DNA of 64,000 bases from the NCBI RefSeq assembly GCF_000211475.1, contig NC_015474.1, forward strand, positions 744,001 through 808,000. Reading direction: 5' to 3'. This DNA comes from Pyrococcus sp. NA2. GTDB taxonomy: Archaea > Methanobacteriota_B > Thermococci > Thermococcales > Thermococcaceae. The position numbers and the translations under genes are program-made. Of the stretch, positions 1 through 13,468 are shown piece after piece. Below the pieces are notes generated by a model that saw only the letters and a program-made list of their open reading frames with translations, ran no database searches and was not told the origin of the DNA. Position 1 is the first letter of the stretch; each line of letters starts with the position of its first letter.

Positions 1-112
<112 letters not shown>

Positions 113-195
113 TTATGTTCATTGTTTTGGTATTTATCCAATAAGTACCAAAAGTGATTTAATGTAAGGTATCAATCGAGTTTGCAGAGGTGGGT

Positions 196-1074
196 ATGGT
201 GATAAAAGAAAAGCTAAGAGTGCTTGTGGAAATGGAACCAAAACGAATGATAATGTATCCTCTCATAGTTTTCGCATTAGCAGTCGTTGTAATAATTGGG
301 AATTACGCTCTAACGGGGAGTCTTGTTAAAGAGGGCATTGAATTGAAAGGTGGCTCCGTGATAACGCTCCAAGGGGTATCTGCCGATCCTGATGAACTTG
401 CAAAGGAAATAAGTAGGTTAGGAGTTGAGGCAAACGTGGAAAGATTCACGGGTATAGCTGGAGGAGGTGGAATAAGGATCTATGTTCCGGCTGGGGAAGA
501 TGTGAACAAGGTAAAAGCCTTTTTAAGGGAGAAATTTCCTGGAGTTGAGCCTGAAATAACCGTGATAGGGCCAACATTTGGAAAGATGGTTAGAGAACAG
601 GGAATTAAGGCCATAGCTTATGCCTTCATAGGGATGGCAATCGTAGTTTTCCTATTCTTCAGGGTTCCTGTTCCATCCCTAACGGTTGTCTTCTCAGCAT
701 TTTCCGACATGGTTATAGCTATAGCATTGATGGACTTGTTTGGAATAGAACTTAGCCAGGCAACGATAGCTGCCTTATTGATGCTAATAGGTTACTCCGT
801 TGATAGTAACATACTGCTGACAACTAGATTGCTCAGGAGGAAGGAGTTCACGGTTGAAGATGCATATTATTCATCTCTAAAGACAGGCTTTACTATGTCA
901 ACAACAACCCTAGGTGCACTTGTTTCCCTCTGGCTGTTTTCCACGGCAAAGGTAATCGATGACATAGCATCGGTTCTCATATTTGGGCTTCTGGCGGACT
1001 TCATGAATACTTGGATCTTTAATGCTGGAGTCCTTAGAATGTATATAGCCAAGAGGGAGGGTAAGAAAAAATGA
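196..1074 (+). CDS. secF: SecF, protein-export membrane protein
   Basis: SecF is the smaller half of the SecDF complex, which helps the Sec translocon move proteins using the ion gradient. The 292-residue protein has one N-terminal membrane helix (about residues 17-37), an extracytoplasmic domain, and five more helices in the C-terminal half, with the SecF-like stretch [17 protein letters not shown] near residue 205. I chose ATG 196 over GTG 190 because the GAGGTG ribosome site overlaps the GTG. It overlaps secD by four bases (ATGA), so the two are translationally coupled. F before D is the usual order in Euryarchaeota. Confidence 0.93.
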   Translation: MVIKEKLRVLVEMEPKRMIMYPLIVFALAVVVIIGNYALTGSLVKEGIELKGGSVITLQGVSADPDELAKEISRLGVEANVERFTGIAGGGGIRIYVPAGEDVNKVKAFLREKFPGVEPEITVIGPTFGKMVREQGIKAIAYAFIGMAIVVFLFFRVPVPSLTVVFSAFSDMVIAIALMDLFGIELSQATIAALLMLIGYSVDSNILLTTRLLRRKEFTVEDAYYSSLKTGFTMSTTTLGALVSLWLFSTAKVIDDIASVLIFGLLADFMNTWIFNAGVLRMYIAKREGKKK

Positions 1075-2588
1075 ATTGGAAGAAAATCATCTTGAACGGT
1101 AGGGTCATCTTGCTTATACTATTCTTAACTCTATCAGTTGTTTCCCTGGCAACTAGGGGGTTAACCTTTGGATTGGATATTAGTGGTGGCATCTCAATTA
1201 CAGTAAAACTCGAAAATCCTGTCGATCCTCAAACAATGGAGCAAGTTAGAATAGCTCTTGAGCAAAGGCTGAATGCCCTTGGAGTGAAGGATATAGTGAT
1301 AGAACCGTGGGGGAATCAATTCGTTTTAGTGAAAGTTGCCGGAGTCTCTGAGGAGGAAGGAAATCAGATAGTTGAGACGATAGAGAGACAGGGTGTTTTC
1401 TATGCTGAATTTCAGGGAGTAATATTTGCAACGGGAAAGGATATCTTGAACGTTGGAAGTGTTAGCTACGATCCAAGAGAGGGTGCGTGGGTCGTGCCAT
1501 TTAGGTTGTCGAAGGACGCTGCTGAGAAATTTGCAAAACTTGCCCTAGGAAAAGCCGGGTATCCAGTAGATATGTTCCTTGATCCTCCTGTAAATTCAAC
1601 GCTTGTCGTTTCAAAGGAGTTCTATCAGGCGATGTTATCCCCAAGATTCCAAATGAATGGGAACATGACTCTCATCGAAAGGATAAGCAAAGCCTTTAAC
1701 ATAAAGGTCATTCAGTACTCAAATCAGACTCCTGAAGAGATTGCTAAGGTTGCAAAGGGTAGTGAGCGGATTATACTTGTTGATGTCGATGGAAAGCTCG
1801 CTGAAGAGTTAAAGAAGATGGGATTAAAGGTTGAGGTCAGAAAGAGGGAAAAGAATGAAGATATCGAAGATTTCGTGAGGAGAGTACTTAGGCTGTATGG
1901 TCCCTATAGGGTCTCTGAAGGCTTGGCAACTGGAAGGCCAAGTACAGAAGTCATGATCTCAATTGGAGGTTCTCAAAATGATATAAGGGCGAGAAATGAT
2001 GCACAAGTTGTTTCAGTCGTCTTAAGGAGTGGATCTCTACCGGTAAAGCTCTCAATTGAAAGGATAGATTATATATCCCCAAAACTTGGAGAGAACTTCA
2101 AGAAACAGGTTTTGGTAGCTGGAATAGCAGCCTTGCTTGTGGTTGGTGCTATAGTTTACCTCCACTATAGGAAGTTGAAGATAGCAATTCCCGTCATGTT
2201 TACCAGTTTCAGTGAAGTTCTAATAATCCTCGGGATAGCCTCACTAATTAAATGGAACCTAGATCTGCCAAGTATAGCTGGAATAATTGCAGCTATAGGG
2301 ACGGGGGTTGATCAGCAGATAGTGATCACAGATGAATTGCTTGGAGAGTCTGGAGAGAGGAAGATAGTTAGGAGGAGTGGTGTTCTTAAAAGGATGGGTA
2401 GGGCATTCTTTATAATCTTGGCATCGGCATCAACTACCGTTGTGGCCATGAGTTTCCTATTCAAGTTCTTTGTAGGAGGGCTGAGAGGCTTTGCCTTCAC
2501 AACAATACTGGGGATACTCATTGGGATACTAATAACGAGACCCGCTTACGGTGAGATAGCCAAGGAACTTATCGGAGGGAGGAGGTAA
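1071..2588 (+). CDS. secD: SecD, protein-export membrane protein
   Basis: SecD partners SecF in late steps of Sec export. The 505 residues show a first membrane helix (about 8-28) followed by the conserved GLDISGG motif, a long extracytoplasmic region (about 30-345), then a bundle of helices with the SecD-type sequence [16 protein letters not shown] (about residues 406-421). Length is normal for archaeal SecD. It starts inside the secF stop and ends in TAATG, sharing one base with the next gene, so secF-secD-trkA probably form one transcript. Confidence 0.93.
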   Translation: MNWKKIILNGRVILLILFLTLSVVSLATRGLTFGLDISGGISITVKLENPVDPQTMEQVRIALEQRLNALGVKDIVIEPWGNQFVLVKVAGVSEEEGNQIVETIERQGVFYAEFQGVIFATGKDILNVGSVSYDPREGAWVVPFRLSKDAAEKFAKLALGKAGYPVDMFLDPPVNSTLVVSKEFYQAMLSPRFQMNGNMTLIERISKAFNIKVIQYSNQTPEEIAKVAKGSERIILVDVDGKLAEELKKMGLKVEVRKREKNEDIEDFVRRVLRLYGPYRVSEGLATGRPSTEVMISIGGSQNDIRARNDAQVVSVVLRSGSLPVKLSIERIDYISPKLGENFKKQVLVAGIAALLVVGAIVYLHYRKLKIAIPVMFTSFSEVLIILGIASLIKWNLDLPSIAGIIAAIGTGVDQQIVITDELLGESGERKIVRRSGVLKRMGRAFFIILASASTTVVAMSFLFKFFVGGLRGFAFTTILGILIGILITRPAYGEIAKELIGGRR

Positions 2589-3274
2589 TGTACATAATAA
2601 TAATGGGCGCAGGAAGAATAGGTACCTTAGTGGCAAGAATGCTAGAAAATGCCGGTCACGATGTTACCATAATTGAAATAGATAGAGAAAGAGCCAGGGA
2701 AATCTCTGAGTATATCTCCGGTTTAGTTATCGAGGGGGATGCTACGGATCAGAAAGTCCTGGAGAATGCAAACATAAAAAGTGCCAATGCATTCGCAGCT
2801 TTAACCGGGAGAGACGATGCAAACATATTGGCCTGCATTCTTGCCAAACACCTGAATCCAAGGATAATGACAATCCTTAGGATAACAGACCCAGGAAAGA
2901 AAAAGATATTTGAAGAGGTTCAAGAGCTGAAGAAATACTTTGACATAGTCGTCTCCCCGGAGGACATCGCAGCAAATTACATCTTTAGAACCCTAGTCAC
3001 GCCCGGTTTTGATAGAGTTCTATTGCCTAAAGAGGGAGCAGAGATAATCCAATTCCAAGTTAATGAGGACTCAGATATTGCAGGTAAACCGGTTAAAGAC
3101 CTAAATCTTCCAAAGGATTCACTCATAATAGCTGTTTATGACGAGAAGGGAAATCTCACCATCCCATCTGGAGATACCGTTATACCGAGTAAAGGCAAGA
3201 TAATAATCTTTGCAAAGAATTCAGCACTACAAGAAGTAAAGAGAATCATGGAAAAGAAAAAAGAGGGGAAGTAA
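2588..3274 (+). CDS. trkA: TrkA-type potassium-channel/transporter regulatory subunit
   Basis: Cytosolic RCK protein that binds NAD(H) and gates a Trk/Ktr potassium uptake system. The N-terminal Rossmann domain has the GAGRIG dinucleotide motif (residues 7-12) and the acidic IIEID end of strand 2 (about 28-32); residues about 140-220 form the TrkA_C domain. The 228-residue length is typical for a single-RCK subunit. No membrane partner (TrkH/KtrB) is encoded next to it. The start overlaps the secD stop by one base. Confidence 0.88.
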   Translation: MYIIIMGAGRIGTLVARMLENAGHDVTIIEIDRERAREISEYISGLVIEGDATDQKVLENANIKSANAFAALTGRDDANILACILAKHLNPRIMTILRITDPGKKKIFEEVQELKKYFDIVVSPEDIAANYIFRTLVTPGFDRVLLPKEGAEIIQFQVNEDSDIAGKPVKDLNLPKDSLIIAVYDEKGNLTIPSGDTVIPSKGKIIIFAKNSALQEVKRIMEKKKEGK

Positions 3275-3372
3275 TAGCTCGATTACATTGTAAGAGCTCT
3301 TTCCTGTCTTTAAATTTGTCATGCAACTTAAAAATTTTATGAAAATTTGTTCAACAATTTTGGCAAAAAATA

Positions 3373-3382
3373 TTTTAAATAA
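3373..3382 (+). promoter_or_regulatory. TATA box of the ATP synthase operon
   Basis: The sequence TTTTAAATAA follows an A-rich stretch (GGCAAAAAATA) that could serve as BRE. Transcription would begin about 25 bases later, near 3402, giving a leader of roughly 34 bases before the atpH start. This is the only clear promoter ahead of the nine atp genes. Position is inferred from archaeal promoter geometry. Confidence 0.6.
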
Positions 3383-3435
3383 GTGACCATATCTGTTTCC
3401 CGTATTCTGACTATCATCGGAAGGAGATGGTTCCA

Positions 3436-3753
3436 ATGGAGGACGTCCTCAGAGAGATCATCAAAGCTGAAAAGCTTGCTGAAGAGAGAATAGAGAAAGC
3501 AAAGGAGGAAGCTAAACAAATCGTTAGGATGGCGAGAGAGGAAGCCAGAAAAATTGAAGAGGAGATAATTAGAGATGCAGAAACTAAAGCTCAAAAGCTC
3601 ATAGAGGAAAAGAAGAAAGAGGGAGAGAAGGAAGCCCAGGAAATATTAGCTAAAGGAGAAGATGAAATAAGGGAGGTACTTTCTCGGGCCGAGAATAAGG
3701 AGAGGTTCGAAAAGGCCGTTTCTGAGTGCTTAAAAATAATTAGAGGGATCTAA
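3436..3753 (+). CDS. atpH: A-type ATP synthase subunit H (peripheral stalk)
   Basis: First gene of the ATP synthase operon. The 105 residues are almost wholly charged heptads rich in Glu, Lys and Ala, a coiled coil that pairs with subunit E in the peripheral stalk. I place the start at ATG 3436 (MEDVLREI) because ATG 3427 directly abuts the GGAG ribosome site. The next gene begins two bases after the stop. Confidence 0.88.
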   Translation: MEDVLREIIKAEKLAEERIEKAKEEAKQIVRMAREEARKIEEEIIRDAETKAQKLIEEKKKEGEKEAQEILAKGEDEIREVLSRAENKERFEKAVSECLKIIRGI

Positions 3754-3754
3754 C

Positions 3755-6227
<2,473 letters not shown>

Positions 6228-6258
6228 TCTCACTTTATCTATTTAGGAGGACAGAAAA

Positions 6259-6855
6259 ATGGAAGGAGCTGAATTGATAATCCAGGAAATAAACAGGGAA
6301 GCAGAGAGAAAGATAGAGTACATACTCAACGAGGCTAGGAAGGAGGCTGAGAAGATAAAAGAAGAGGCTAAGAGAAAAGCGGAGTCAAGAGCTGAATGGA
6401 TAATCAGGAGGGCAAAGACACAGGCTGAACTGGAAAAGCAAAGGATAATAGCAAATGCGAGGTTGGAAATTAGAAGGAAGAGACTTGCCGTTCAAGAAGA
6501 GATAATATCTAAGGTTCTGGAGGAAGTCAGAAAGAGATTGGAGAACATGTCAGAAGATGAATACTTTGAATCAGTTAAAGCCCTCTTAAAGGAGGCGGTT
6601 AGTGAACTAAACGAAAGGAAAGTAAGGGTTATGTCAAACGAGAAGACACTATCTCTCATAGGTGCTAGAATAGAGGAGATAAAAGCTGAACTGGGTGATG
6701 TGTCCATTGAACTTGGAGAGGTCATAAAGACGATTGGTGGCGTCGTTGTGGAGACTGAGGATGGCAGGATCAGGATAGATAACACATTTGAGGCAAGGAT
6801 GGAGAGACTTGAAGGTGAGATAAGATCAACCATAGCGAAGGTCCTCTTTGGGTGA
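6259..6855 (+). CDS. atpE: A-type ATP synthase subunit E (peripheral stalk)
   Basis: Peripheral stalk subunit. The first half (about residues 1-100) is a highly charged coiled coil that pairs with H; the second half forms a globular domain, including GGVVVETEDGRIRIDNTFEAR near residue 160-180, that caps the A3B3 head. Its 198 residues are normal for the family. Preceded by an AGGAGGACA ribosome site. The stop overlaps the region of the atpC ribosome site. Confidence 0.92.
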   Translation: MEGAELIIQEINREAERKIEYILNEARKEAEKIKEEAKRKAESRAEWIIRRAKTQAELEKQRIIANARLEIRRKRLAVQEEIISKVLEEVRKRLENMSEDEYFESVKALLKEAVSELNERKVRVMSNEKTLSLIGARIEEIKAELGDVSIELGEVIKTIGGVVVETEDGRIRIDNTFEARMERLEGEIRSTIAKVLFG

Positions 6856-6860
6856 TATCA

Positions 6861-7973
6861 ATGGAAGTATCAACATTAACAGCGATACTTGACACGACAC
6901 TTGCAGTTGTCTTTACTTGGGTAGCTTATAAAACTGGCCAACTTATTTGGAAGTACACTCCATATTCATATCCAAATGCTAGGATAAGAGCAATGGAAGC
7001 AAGACTTTTGACGGATCAAAGATTATCTGAGCTATCCGAGAGCGGAACTCTTCAGAATTTTGTTGTAAACCTTGAAGATACAGATTACGGTGAAAGGTTA
7101 AGTTCACTTTCAAGTTACAATTTGGAAGAAGTTGAAAGAGCTCTCGAACTTAGTCTCTCCGATCTGCTCGAGTTAATGGTTAAAATAATGCCCAAAAGGA
7201 TTAGGGGATTGTTTGAGATAATGCTTGAGGAGTGGGATGTAAGAAACATAATCAATGTTGTTAAGGCAAAATTCTCAAACTTACCTCCTCAAGATTTTAT
7301 AATCCCAACTGGAAAATTGCTACCGAAAGTAAGGGCAATGGCGGAATCGAAGGCAATGGAAGAGATGCTTGTTATACTTGAGGGAACTGAGTATGAAGAG
7401 CCACTCAGAAAATTACTTCTCAGGGAGATAGATCTTCAGGCATTTGAGGTTGAGCTCTATAAGATATATTACTCAAGGTTGCTAAAGTACGTCAAGTCAA
7501 GGAAAGGTGAAGAGAGAATAATCTCTCAGGAATTCGTGAATATGCTGATAGACTACAAGAACATAAATGTTATTCTCAGAGCCAAACTTTCAAGCCTCTC
7601 ACCAGAGGAGATAAGGAACCTTATTATCCCTGGGGGCAGCTTATCCAGGTCAACGATTGAGGCAATGATAAACAGTGAGGACGTCATGATGGCTCTCGGA
7701 GAGCTTGAAGGAAGTAGGTATGGAGAAGTGTTAAAGGATGTCAGGGAAGCCATAGAGGAAGGAAAAATCGAGAAAGTGGAAGAGGCCCTTAAGAAATACA
7801 TGATCAAAAGAATGAAAGAACTTTCTCAGTTCTATCCCTTAAGTGTTGCAGTTGCTCTTGCATATCTGCTTGAGAGGGAGGAGGAAGTTAGGAAGTTGAA
7901 GGCGATCGCGAAACTTATAGAGGACAAAGTTAAACCGGAGAAAATTAAAGAGATAGTGGGTGAGATGGCATGA
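6861..7973 (+). CDS. atpC: A-type ATP synthase subunit C (rotor collar)
   Basis: Subunit C (V-type d homologue) sits on the K ring as a funnel and connects it to the D/F shaft. The 370-residue protein is mostly helical with threefold internal repetition, seen in recurring sequences of the form [25 protein letters not shown] 6861 is chosen; an in-frame GTG at 6852 is embedded in the end of atpE and in the GGGTGAT ribosome site. It overlaps atpF by four bases. Confidence 0.92.
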   Translation: MEVSTLTAILDTTLAVVFTWVAYKTGQLIWKYTPYSYPNARIRAMEARLLTDQRLSELSESGTLQNFVVNLEDTDYGERLSSLSSYNLEEVERALELSLSDLLELMVKIMPKRIRGLFEIMLEEWDVRNIINVVKAKFSNLPPQDFIIPTGKLLPKVRAMAESKAMEEMLVILEGTEYEEPLRKLLLREIDLQAFEVELYKIYYSRLLKYVKSRKGEERIISQEFVNMLIDYKNINVILRAKLSSLSPEEIRNLIIPGGSLSRSTIEAMINSEDVMMALGELEGSRYGEVLKDVREAIEEGKIEKVEEALKKYMIKRMKELSQFYPLSVAVALAYLLEREEEVRKLKAIAKLIEDKVKPEKIKEIVGEMA

Positions 7974-8281
7974 AAATAGTCGTCATGGGCGATCCAGACA
8001 CTGTAACTGGGTTTAGGCTTGCGGGGATTCATGAAGCTTATGAATTTGATTTTTCGGATTTATCAATTGAAAGGGCCAGGAATAAGCTTAGAGAACTTAT
8101 CGAAAGGGATGATATAGGTATAATTTTAATCACCGAAAGATTAGCTCAAAAGATAGGGGAGATTCCTCAAGTAAACCTTCCAATAATCCTTCAGATTCCA
8201 GATAAGTTTGGATCAATATATGGGGAGGAACTATTGAGAGAGATAGTTAGGAAGGCCGTTGGTATTGAGATAAGGAGGTGA
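7970..8281 (+). CDS. atpF: A-type ATP synthase subunit F
   Basis: Small subunit of the central rotor shaft, bound to D. The 103 residues start [19 protein letters not shown], the conserved family N-terminus with a Rossmann-like alternation of strands and helices. Coupled to atpC by an ATGA overlap, and followed six bases later by atpA, whose AGGAGGTGA ribosome site lies at the end of this gene. Confidence 0.92.
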   Translation: MKIVVMGDPDTVTGFRLAGIHEAYEFDFSDLSIERARNKLRELIERDDIGIILITERLAQKIGEIPQVNLPIILQIPDKFGSIYGEELLREIVRKAVGIEIRR

Positions 8282-8287
8282 AAAAGA

Positions 8288-11200
8288 ATGCCCGTAAAAG
8301 GAGAAATAATTAGAGTTACCGGACCTTTGGTCGTTGCTAAGGGGATGAAAGGTGCAAAGATGTATGAGGTGGTTAGAGTAGGAGAACTCGGTCTCATTGG
8401 AGAGATAATCAGACTTGAAGGTGACAAAGCAGTCATTCAAGTATACGAGGAAACTGCAGGAGTTAGGCCTGGAGAGCCAGTTATTGGTACGGGTTCATCA
8501 TTGAGCGTTGAGCTAGGTCCTGGGCTCTTAACATCGATATACGATGGAATTCAGAGGCCTCTTGAGGTCATTAGGGAGAAAACTGGAGATTTCATAACTA
8601 GAGGTGTTACGGCGCCAGCTTTACCTAGGGATAAGAAGTGGCACTTCATTCCCAAGGTTAAAGTTGGTGATAAGGTCGTTGGTGGAGACATAATAGGTGA
8701 GGTTCCTGAAACGAGCATCATAGTTCACAAGATAATGGTGCCCCCAGGAATAGAGGGTGAGATAGTAGAGATAGCTGAAGAAGGGGACTATACTATTGAA
8801 GAGGTAATAGCGAAGGTAAAAACCCCAAGCGGAGAAATAAAGGAGCTCAAGATGTATCAGAGGTGGCCTGTCAGAGTTAAGAGGCCTTATAAAGAGAAGC
8901 TGCCTCCAGAGGTTCCCCTAATCACGGGACAGAGAGTTATAGACACATTCTTCCCGCAGGCTAAAGGTGGAACAGCTGCAATTCCTGGACCCTTCGGTTC
9001 AGGAAAGTGTGTTGATGGAGACACTTTAGTTCTCACGAAGGAATTTGGACTGATAAAGATTAGAGATCTCTATAAAATTCTCGATGGAAAGGGGAAGAAA
9101 ACCATTAATGGAAATGAGGAGTGGACAGAGCTAGATAATCCTATAACCCTCTATGGTTACAAGAATGGGAAGATAGTCGAGATAAAGGCGACTCACATCT
9201 ACAAAGGCTTCTCGGCAGGAATGATAGAGATAAAGACTAGAACTGGAAGAAAAATAAGGGTAACTCCAATACACAAGCTCTTTACAGGAAGAGTAACGAA
9301 AAATGGTCTTGAGATAAAAGAAGTAATGGCTATGGACCTTAAGAAAGGGGACAGGATAATAGTGGCTAAGAAGATAGACGGTGGCGAAAGAGTTAAGCTG
9401 AACATAAAGGTTGACCAGAAGAGAGGAAAGAAAATCAAGATCCCAGAAGTTCTGGATGAAAAGCTTGCTGAATTCCTGGGATATCTAATTGCAGATGGCA
9501 CCTTAAAGCCGAGAACAGTTGCAATCTACAATAACGATGAGTCAATACTTAAGAGAGCCAATGAACTGGCTAAAGACCTCTTTAATGTGGAAGGGAAAAT
9601 AATTAAAGAGAAAACGGTAAAGGCCTTGTTGATTCACAGTAAAGCCCTTGTTGAGTTCTTTAGCATGTTAGGTGTTCCAAGAAGTAAGAAGGCAAGAACA
9701 TGGAAAGTTCCAAAGGAACTCCTTATTAGTGAACCAGAAGTTGTCAAAGCTTTCATAAAGGCTTACATAATGTGCGATGGCCATTATCATGAGAAGAAAG
9801 GCGAAATCGAAATAGTCACGGCTTCAGAGGAGGCAGCTTATGGGCTTTCATACCTCTTGGCTAAACTTGGTATATATGCAATAATAAGGGAGAAGGTCAT
9901 TAAGGATAGGACATACTACAGGGTAATCATAAGCGGTAAGTCCAATCTCGAAAAGCTTGGAATAGCAAGAATGGGTAGAGGATATACAAGCTTTGATGTC
10001 GTCCCAATGGATGTCGAAGAGTTATACGATGCTATTGGAAGATCCTATGCTGAGCTCAAGAAAGCTGGAATAGAGATACACAATTATCTATCAGGGGAAA
10101 ACATGAGTTACGAGATGTTCAAGAGATTCGCGAAGTTTGTAGGGATGGAAGAGATAGCAGAGAACCATTTAAGCCATGTACTCTTTGATGAGATAGTTGA
10201 GATAAGATACATAGAGATGGGTCAAGAGGTTTACGACGTAACAACAGAGACCCACAACTTCGTCGGAGGTAACATGCCAACACTTCTCCACAACACTGTA
10301 ACACAGCACCAATTAGCTAAGTGGAGCGATGCTCAAGTTGTCGTTTACATCGGTTGCGGTGAGAGAGGAAATGAGATGACAGACGTTCTCGAGGAGTTTC
10401 CAAAGCTAAAAGATCCGAAGACAGGAAAGCCCTTAATGGAGAGGACTGTTCTTATAGCCAATACCTCGAACATGCCCGTCGCGGCTAGAGAGGCTTCGAT
10501 TTACACGGGAATCACTATAGCTGAGTACTTCAGGGACATGGGTTATGACGTTGCATTAATGGCTGACTCAACCTCAAGATGGGCCGAGGCCTTGAGAGAG
10601 ATCTCGGGAAGACTTGAAGAGATGCCAGGTGAAGAAGGTTATCCAGCTTACTTGGCATCTAAGCTCGCTGAATTCTATGAGAGGGCTGGTCGTGTTATTA
10701 CCTTGGGAAGCGATAACAGGGTTGGAAGCGTTTCAGTTATAGGTGCTGTCTCACCTCCAGGAGGTGACTTTTCTGAGCCCGTAGTCCAAAACACCCTCAG
10801 AGTAGTCAAGGTATTCTGGGCTCTCGATGCAGACTTAGCGAGGAGAAGGCATTTCCCAGCAATCAACTGGTTAACTAGTTATTCTCTCTACACTGATGCT
10901 GTAAAGGATTGGTGGCACAAGAACGTTGATCCAGAGTGGAAAAAGATGAGAGACGAGGCCATGGCCTTGCTACAGAAGGAAGCTGAGCTACAGGAAATAG
11001 TAAGAATAGTTGGTCCAGATGCTTTGCCTGAGAGGGAGAGGGCTATACTCTTGGTTGCAAGGATGCTTAGAGAGGATTATCTACAGCAGGATGCCTTTGA
11101 CGAGGTCGATACATACTGTCCGCCAGAGAAGCAGGTTACGATGATGAGGGTTCTGCTCAACTTCTATCACAAGACCATGGAGGCAATAAACAGAGGAATA

Positions 11201-11341
11201 CCCTTGGAGGAGATAGCTAAGTTGCCCGTTAGGGAAGAGATAGGTAGAATGAAGTTTGAGAGAGACATCGAGAAGATTAGAGAGCTAATAGATAAGACGA
11301 ATGAACAATTTGAGGAGCTATTCAAGAAGTATGGAGCGTGA
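8288..11341 (+). CDS. atpA: A-type ATP synthase catalytic subunit A, interrupted by an intein
   Basis: Catalytic nucleotide-binding subunit of the A3B3 head. The open frame encodes 1017 residues; removing the intein (residues 241-669) leaves 588, the normal archaeal length. The N-extein carries the beta-barrel, the A-specific non-homologous insert (about residues 110-200), and ends in the P-loop GPFGSGK (234-240). The C-extein resumes at Thr670 as [14 protein letters not shown], followed by GCGERGNEM, the Walker B region and [16 protein letters not shown]. Active ATPase therefore depends on protein splicing to join Lys240 to Thr670. Both exteins are intact. Confidence 0.97.
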   Translation: MPVKGEIIRVTGPLVVAKGMKGAKMYEVVRVGELGLIGEIIRLEGDKAVIQVYEETAGVRPGEPVIGTGSSLSVELGPGLLTSIYDGIQRPLEVIREKTGDFITRGVTAPALPRDKKWHFIPKVKVGDKVVGGDIIGEVPETSIIVHKIMVPPGIEGEIVEIAEEGDYTIEEVIAKVKTPSGEIKELKMYQRWPVRVKRPYKEKLPPEVPLITGQRVIDTFFPQAKGGTAAIPGPFGSGKCVDGDTLVLTKEFGLIKIRDLYKILDGKGKKTINGNEEWTELDNPITLYGYKNGKIVEIKATHIYKGFSAGMIEIKTRTGRKIRVTPIHKLFTGRVTKNGLEIKEVMAMDLKKGDRIIVAKKIDGGERVKLNIKVDQKRGKKIKIPEVLDEKLAEFLGYLIADGTLKPRTVAIYNNDESILKRANELAKDLFNVEGKIIKEKTVKALLIHSKALVEFFSMLGVPRSKKARTWKVPKELLISEPEVVKAFIKAYIMCDGHYHEKKGEIEIVTASEEAAYGLSYLLAKLGIYAIIREKVIKDRTYYRVIISGKSNLEKLGIARMGRGYTSFDVVPMDVEELYDAIGRSYAELKKAGIEIHNYLSGENMSYEMFKRFAKFVGMEEIAENHLSHVLFDEIVEIRYIEMGQEVYDVTTETHNFVGGNMPTLLHNTVTQHQLAKWSDAQVVVYIGCGERGNEMTDVLEEFPKLKDPKTGKPLMERTVLIANTSNMPVAAREASIYTGITIAEYFRDMGYDVALMADSTSRWAEALREISGRLEEMPGEEGYPAYLASKLAEFYERAGRVITLGSDNRVGSVSVIGAVSPPGGDFSEPVVQNTLRVVKVFWALDADLARRRHFPAINWLTSYSLYTDAVKDWWHKNVDPEWKKMRDEAMALLQKEAELQEIVRIVGPDALPERERAILLVARMLREDYLQQDAFDEVDTYCPPEKQVTMMRVLLNFYHKTMEAINRGIPLEEIAKLPVREEIGRMKFERDIEKIRELIDKTNEQFEELFKKYGA
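9008..10294 (+). mobile_element. VMA-type intein with LAGLIDADG homing endonuclease, inserted in the AtpA P-loop
   Basis: The 429-residue insert begins with Cys (TGT 9008-9010) directly after P-loop Lys240 and ends in His-Asn (CAC AAC, 10289-10294) directly before Thr670, the nucleophiles needed for class 1 splicing. Block A is [10 protein letters not shown]; block F/G is [16 protein letters not shown]. Two dodecapeptide motifs are present: [12 protein letters not shown] with Asp403, and [14 protein letters not shown] with Asp497 (AtpA numbering), so both endonuclease acids are kept. The site is the archaeal VMA-b position, different from the yeast VMA1 site. The frame is intact, so splicing and homing are probably both possible. 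Confidence 0.95.
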
Positions 11342-11347
11342 GGGGGC

Positions 11348-12736
11348 ATGAGCAAGGAGTATTCAACGATAAGTAAGATTTATGGTCCTTTGATGATAGT
11401 TGAAGGCGTTAAAGGAGTAGCTTACGGTGAAGTCGTGGAGATAGAAACTGAGACTGGAGAAAAAAGGAAGGGTCAAGTGTTAGATGCGAGGGAGAATTTG
11501 GCAATAGTTCAGGTTTTCGAGGGAACTCGTGATCTTGACATAAGGACTACAAGCGTTCGTTTCACCGGAGAAACTCTAAAGGTTCCCGTCTCCATGGACA
11601 TGCTTGGAAGGATATTCAATGGTATCGGTAAGCCCATAGACGGTGGGCCCGAGATAATCCCTGAAGATAGAAGAGACGTTCACGGTGCTCCAATAAATCC
11701 AGTGGCGAGGGCTTATCCAAGAGATTTTATTCAGACTGGTATCTCGGCCATAGACGGAATGAACACCCTCGTTAGAGGTCAAAAGCTCCCAATATTCAGT
11801 GGTTCTGGTCTACCTCACAATCAACTTGCAGCTCAAATAGCTAGACAGGCAAAAGTTCTAGGAGAGGAGGAAAGCTTCGCAGTTGTATTTGCTGCTATGG
11901 GTATAACCTATGAAGAGGCCAACTTCTTTAAGAAGAGCTTCGAAGAGACAGGTGCAATTGAGAGAGCAGTCCTCTTCTTAAACCTAGCAGATGATCCTGC
12001 AATAGAGAGAATAATTACCCCAAGAATGGCTCTAACAGTTGCAGAATACTTGGCCTTTGAATATGACATGCATGTGCTCGTGATCCTAACTGACATGACC
12101 AATTACTGTGAAGCATTGAGAGAGATATCAGCTGCGAGAGAAGAAGTCCCTGGAAGAAGAGGTTATCCAGGATACATGTATACAGATCTAGCAACAATCT
12201 ATGAGAGGGCTGGTAGGATTAGGGGAAGGAAAGGATCGATAACTCAGATGCCAATCCTAACGATGCCTGACGATGACATTACGCATCCAATTCCAGACTT
12301 AACCGGTTATATAACTGAGGGGCAGATAGTTCTGAGCAGAGAACTTCACAGGAAGGGAATATATCCACCAATAGATGTTCTTCCAAGTCTAAGCAGGTTA
12401 ATGAAGGATGGAATAGGTAAGGGAAGAACGAGGGAAGATCATCCACAGTTAGCTCAGCAGTTGTATGCAGCATATGCTGAGGGAAGGTCTCTGAGAGATC
12501 TAGTTGCTGTAGTGGGTGAAGAGGCCCTAAGTGAAACTGACAAGAAGTACCTTGAGTTCGCTGACCGCTTTGAGAGAGAGTTCGTAGCTCAGGGCTACTA
12601 TGAGGATAGAAGCATTGAAGAAACTTTAGACCTCGGATGGGAGCTACTTTCAATACTTCCAGAGAGTGAGCTTAAGAGGGTCAAGAAGGAGATGATCATG
12701 AAGTATCATCCGAAGTACAGGAAGCGCTCCTCCTAA
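11348..12736 (+). CDS. atpB: A-type ATP synthase regulatory subunit B
   Basis: Non-catalytic nucleotide-binding subunit alternating with A in the head. The 462 residues have the expected domains: N-terminal barrel, RecA-like core, and helical C-terminus. The P-loop position reads [14 protein letters not shown], lacking the GKT lysine, which is normal for B subunits. Begins six bases after atpA with a GAGGGGGC ribosome site. Confidence 0.96.
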   Translation: MSKEYSTISKIYGPLMIVEGVKGVAYGEVVEIETETGEKRKGQVLDARENLAIVQVFEGTRDLDIRTTSVRFTGETLKVPVSMDMLGRIFNGIGKPIDGGPEIIPEDRRDVHGAPINPVARAYPRDFIQTGISAIDGMNTLVRGQKLPIFSGSGLPHNQLAAQIARQAKVLGEEESFAVVFAAMGITYEEANFFKKSFEETGAIERAVLFLNLADDPAIERIITPRMALTVAEYLAFEYDMHVLVILTDMTNYCEALREISAAREEVPGRRGYPGYMYTDLATIYERAGRIRGRKGSITQMPILTMPDDDITHPIPDLTGYITEGQIVLSRELHRKGIYPPIDVLPSLSRLMKDGIGKGRTREDHPQLAQQLYAAYAEGRSLRDLVAVVGEEALSETDKKYLEFADRFEREFVAQGYYEDRSIEETLDLGWELLSILPESELKRVKKEMIMKYHPKYRKRSS

Positions 12737-12757
12737 TAACTTTTTAGGTGGCAGAAC

Positions 12758-13402
12758 ATGCCAGAGATTCTTAAAGTAAAGCCTACAAGGATGGAACTCT
12801 TAAAACTCAAGAGGAGGGTGAAGTTAGCTGAGAGAGGACACAAGCTTCTCAAAGAAAAGCAAGATGCACTCATAATGGAATTCTTCACGATATACGATGA
12901 GGCCCTTAGCCTTAGAAGGGAACTCATTAGAAAAATTGAGGAGGCATTTGAAGCCCTTAGGAAAGCTCAAATAGATGTTGGATCCCTGAGACTTAAGGAA
13001 ATATCTATAGGTGTTAAACCAAATAAGGAGATTGAGATAAGAACTAGGAATATCATGGGCGTTAGGGTTCCCTTGATAGAGGCTCCTGAACTGAAAAGGA
13101 AGCCAAGCGAAAGGGGATACGCATTTGTATCAACGACTTCAACTGTTGATAATGCAGCAGAAAAATTTGAAGAGGTTCTAGAACTCGCTATAAGACTTGC
13201 GGAGGTGGAAGAATCCCTTAAAAGGCTTGGAAAGGAAATAGAAAAGACAAAGAGGAGAGTAAATGCTCTTGAGTACGTTATAATACCAAGAATGAAAAAT
13301 ACAATTAAATTTATAGAACAGCATTTGGATGAAATGGAGAGAGAGAACTTCTTCAGACTTAAGAGGATCAAGGCCTTGTTAGAGGCTAGAAGTTCAAGTT
13401 AG
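12758..13402 (+). CDS. atpD: A-type ATP synthase subunit D (central shaft)
   Basis: Rotor shaft subunit, the functional counterpart of F1 gamma. The 214 residues form two long charged helices (about 8-75 and 120-210) with the family start [25 protein letters not shown] split around residue 10-30. Preceded by TTTTTAGGTGGC, which gives both a T-rich patch and the ribosome site. Last gene of the operon; an AT-rich gap with a new TATA box follows. Confidence 0.93.
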   Translation: MPEILKVKPTRMELLKLKRRVKLAERGHKLLKEKQDALIMEFFTIYDEALSLRRELIRKIEEAFEALRKAQIDVGSLRLKEISIGVKPNKEIEIRTRNIMGVRVPLIEAPELKRKPSERGYAFVSTTSTVDNAAEKFEEVLELAIRLAEVEESLKRLGKEIEKTKRRVNALEYVIIPRMKNTIKFIEQHLDEMERENFFRLKRIKALLEARSSS

Positions 13403-13426
13403 TGTAGGTTCTTATGTAGCCAAATT

Positions 13427-13436
13427 GCTTAAATAT
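13427..13436 (+). promoter_or_regulatory. TATA box upstream of the diiron protein gene
   Basis: GCTTAAATAT lies about 35-40 bases before the GTG start at 13469, in the only AT-rich gap after atpD. This supports a separate transcript for the diiron protein, receptor-like protein and alaX genes. Inferred from position and similarity to other TATA boxes in the window. Confidence 0.5.
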
Positions 13437-13468
13437 CTCTCTCAAATATTTCTTTTTGGTGGAGAAGA

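Noticed and set aside
12279-12653. 124-codon open frame on the minus strand within atpB
   Set aside because: Lies wholly inside the intact atpB gene, has no ribosome site and has Leu/Ser/Pro/His-rich composition typical of shadow frames.
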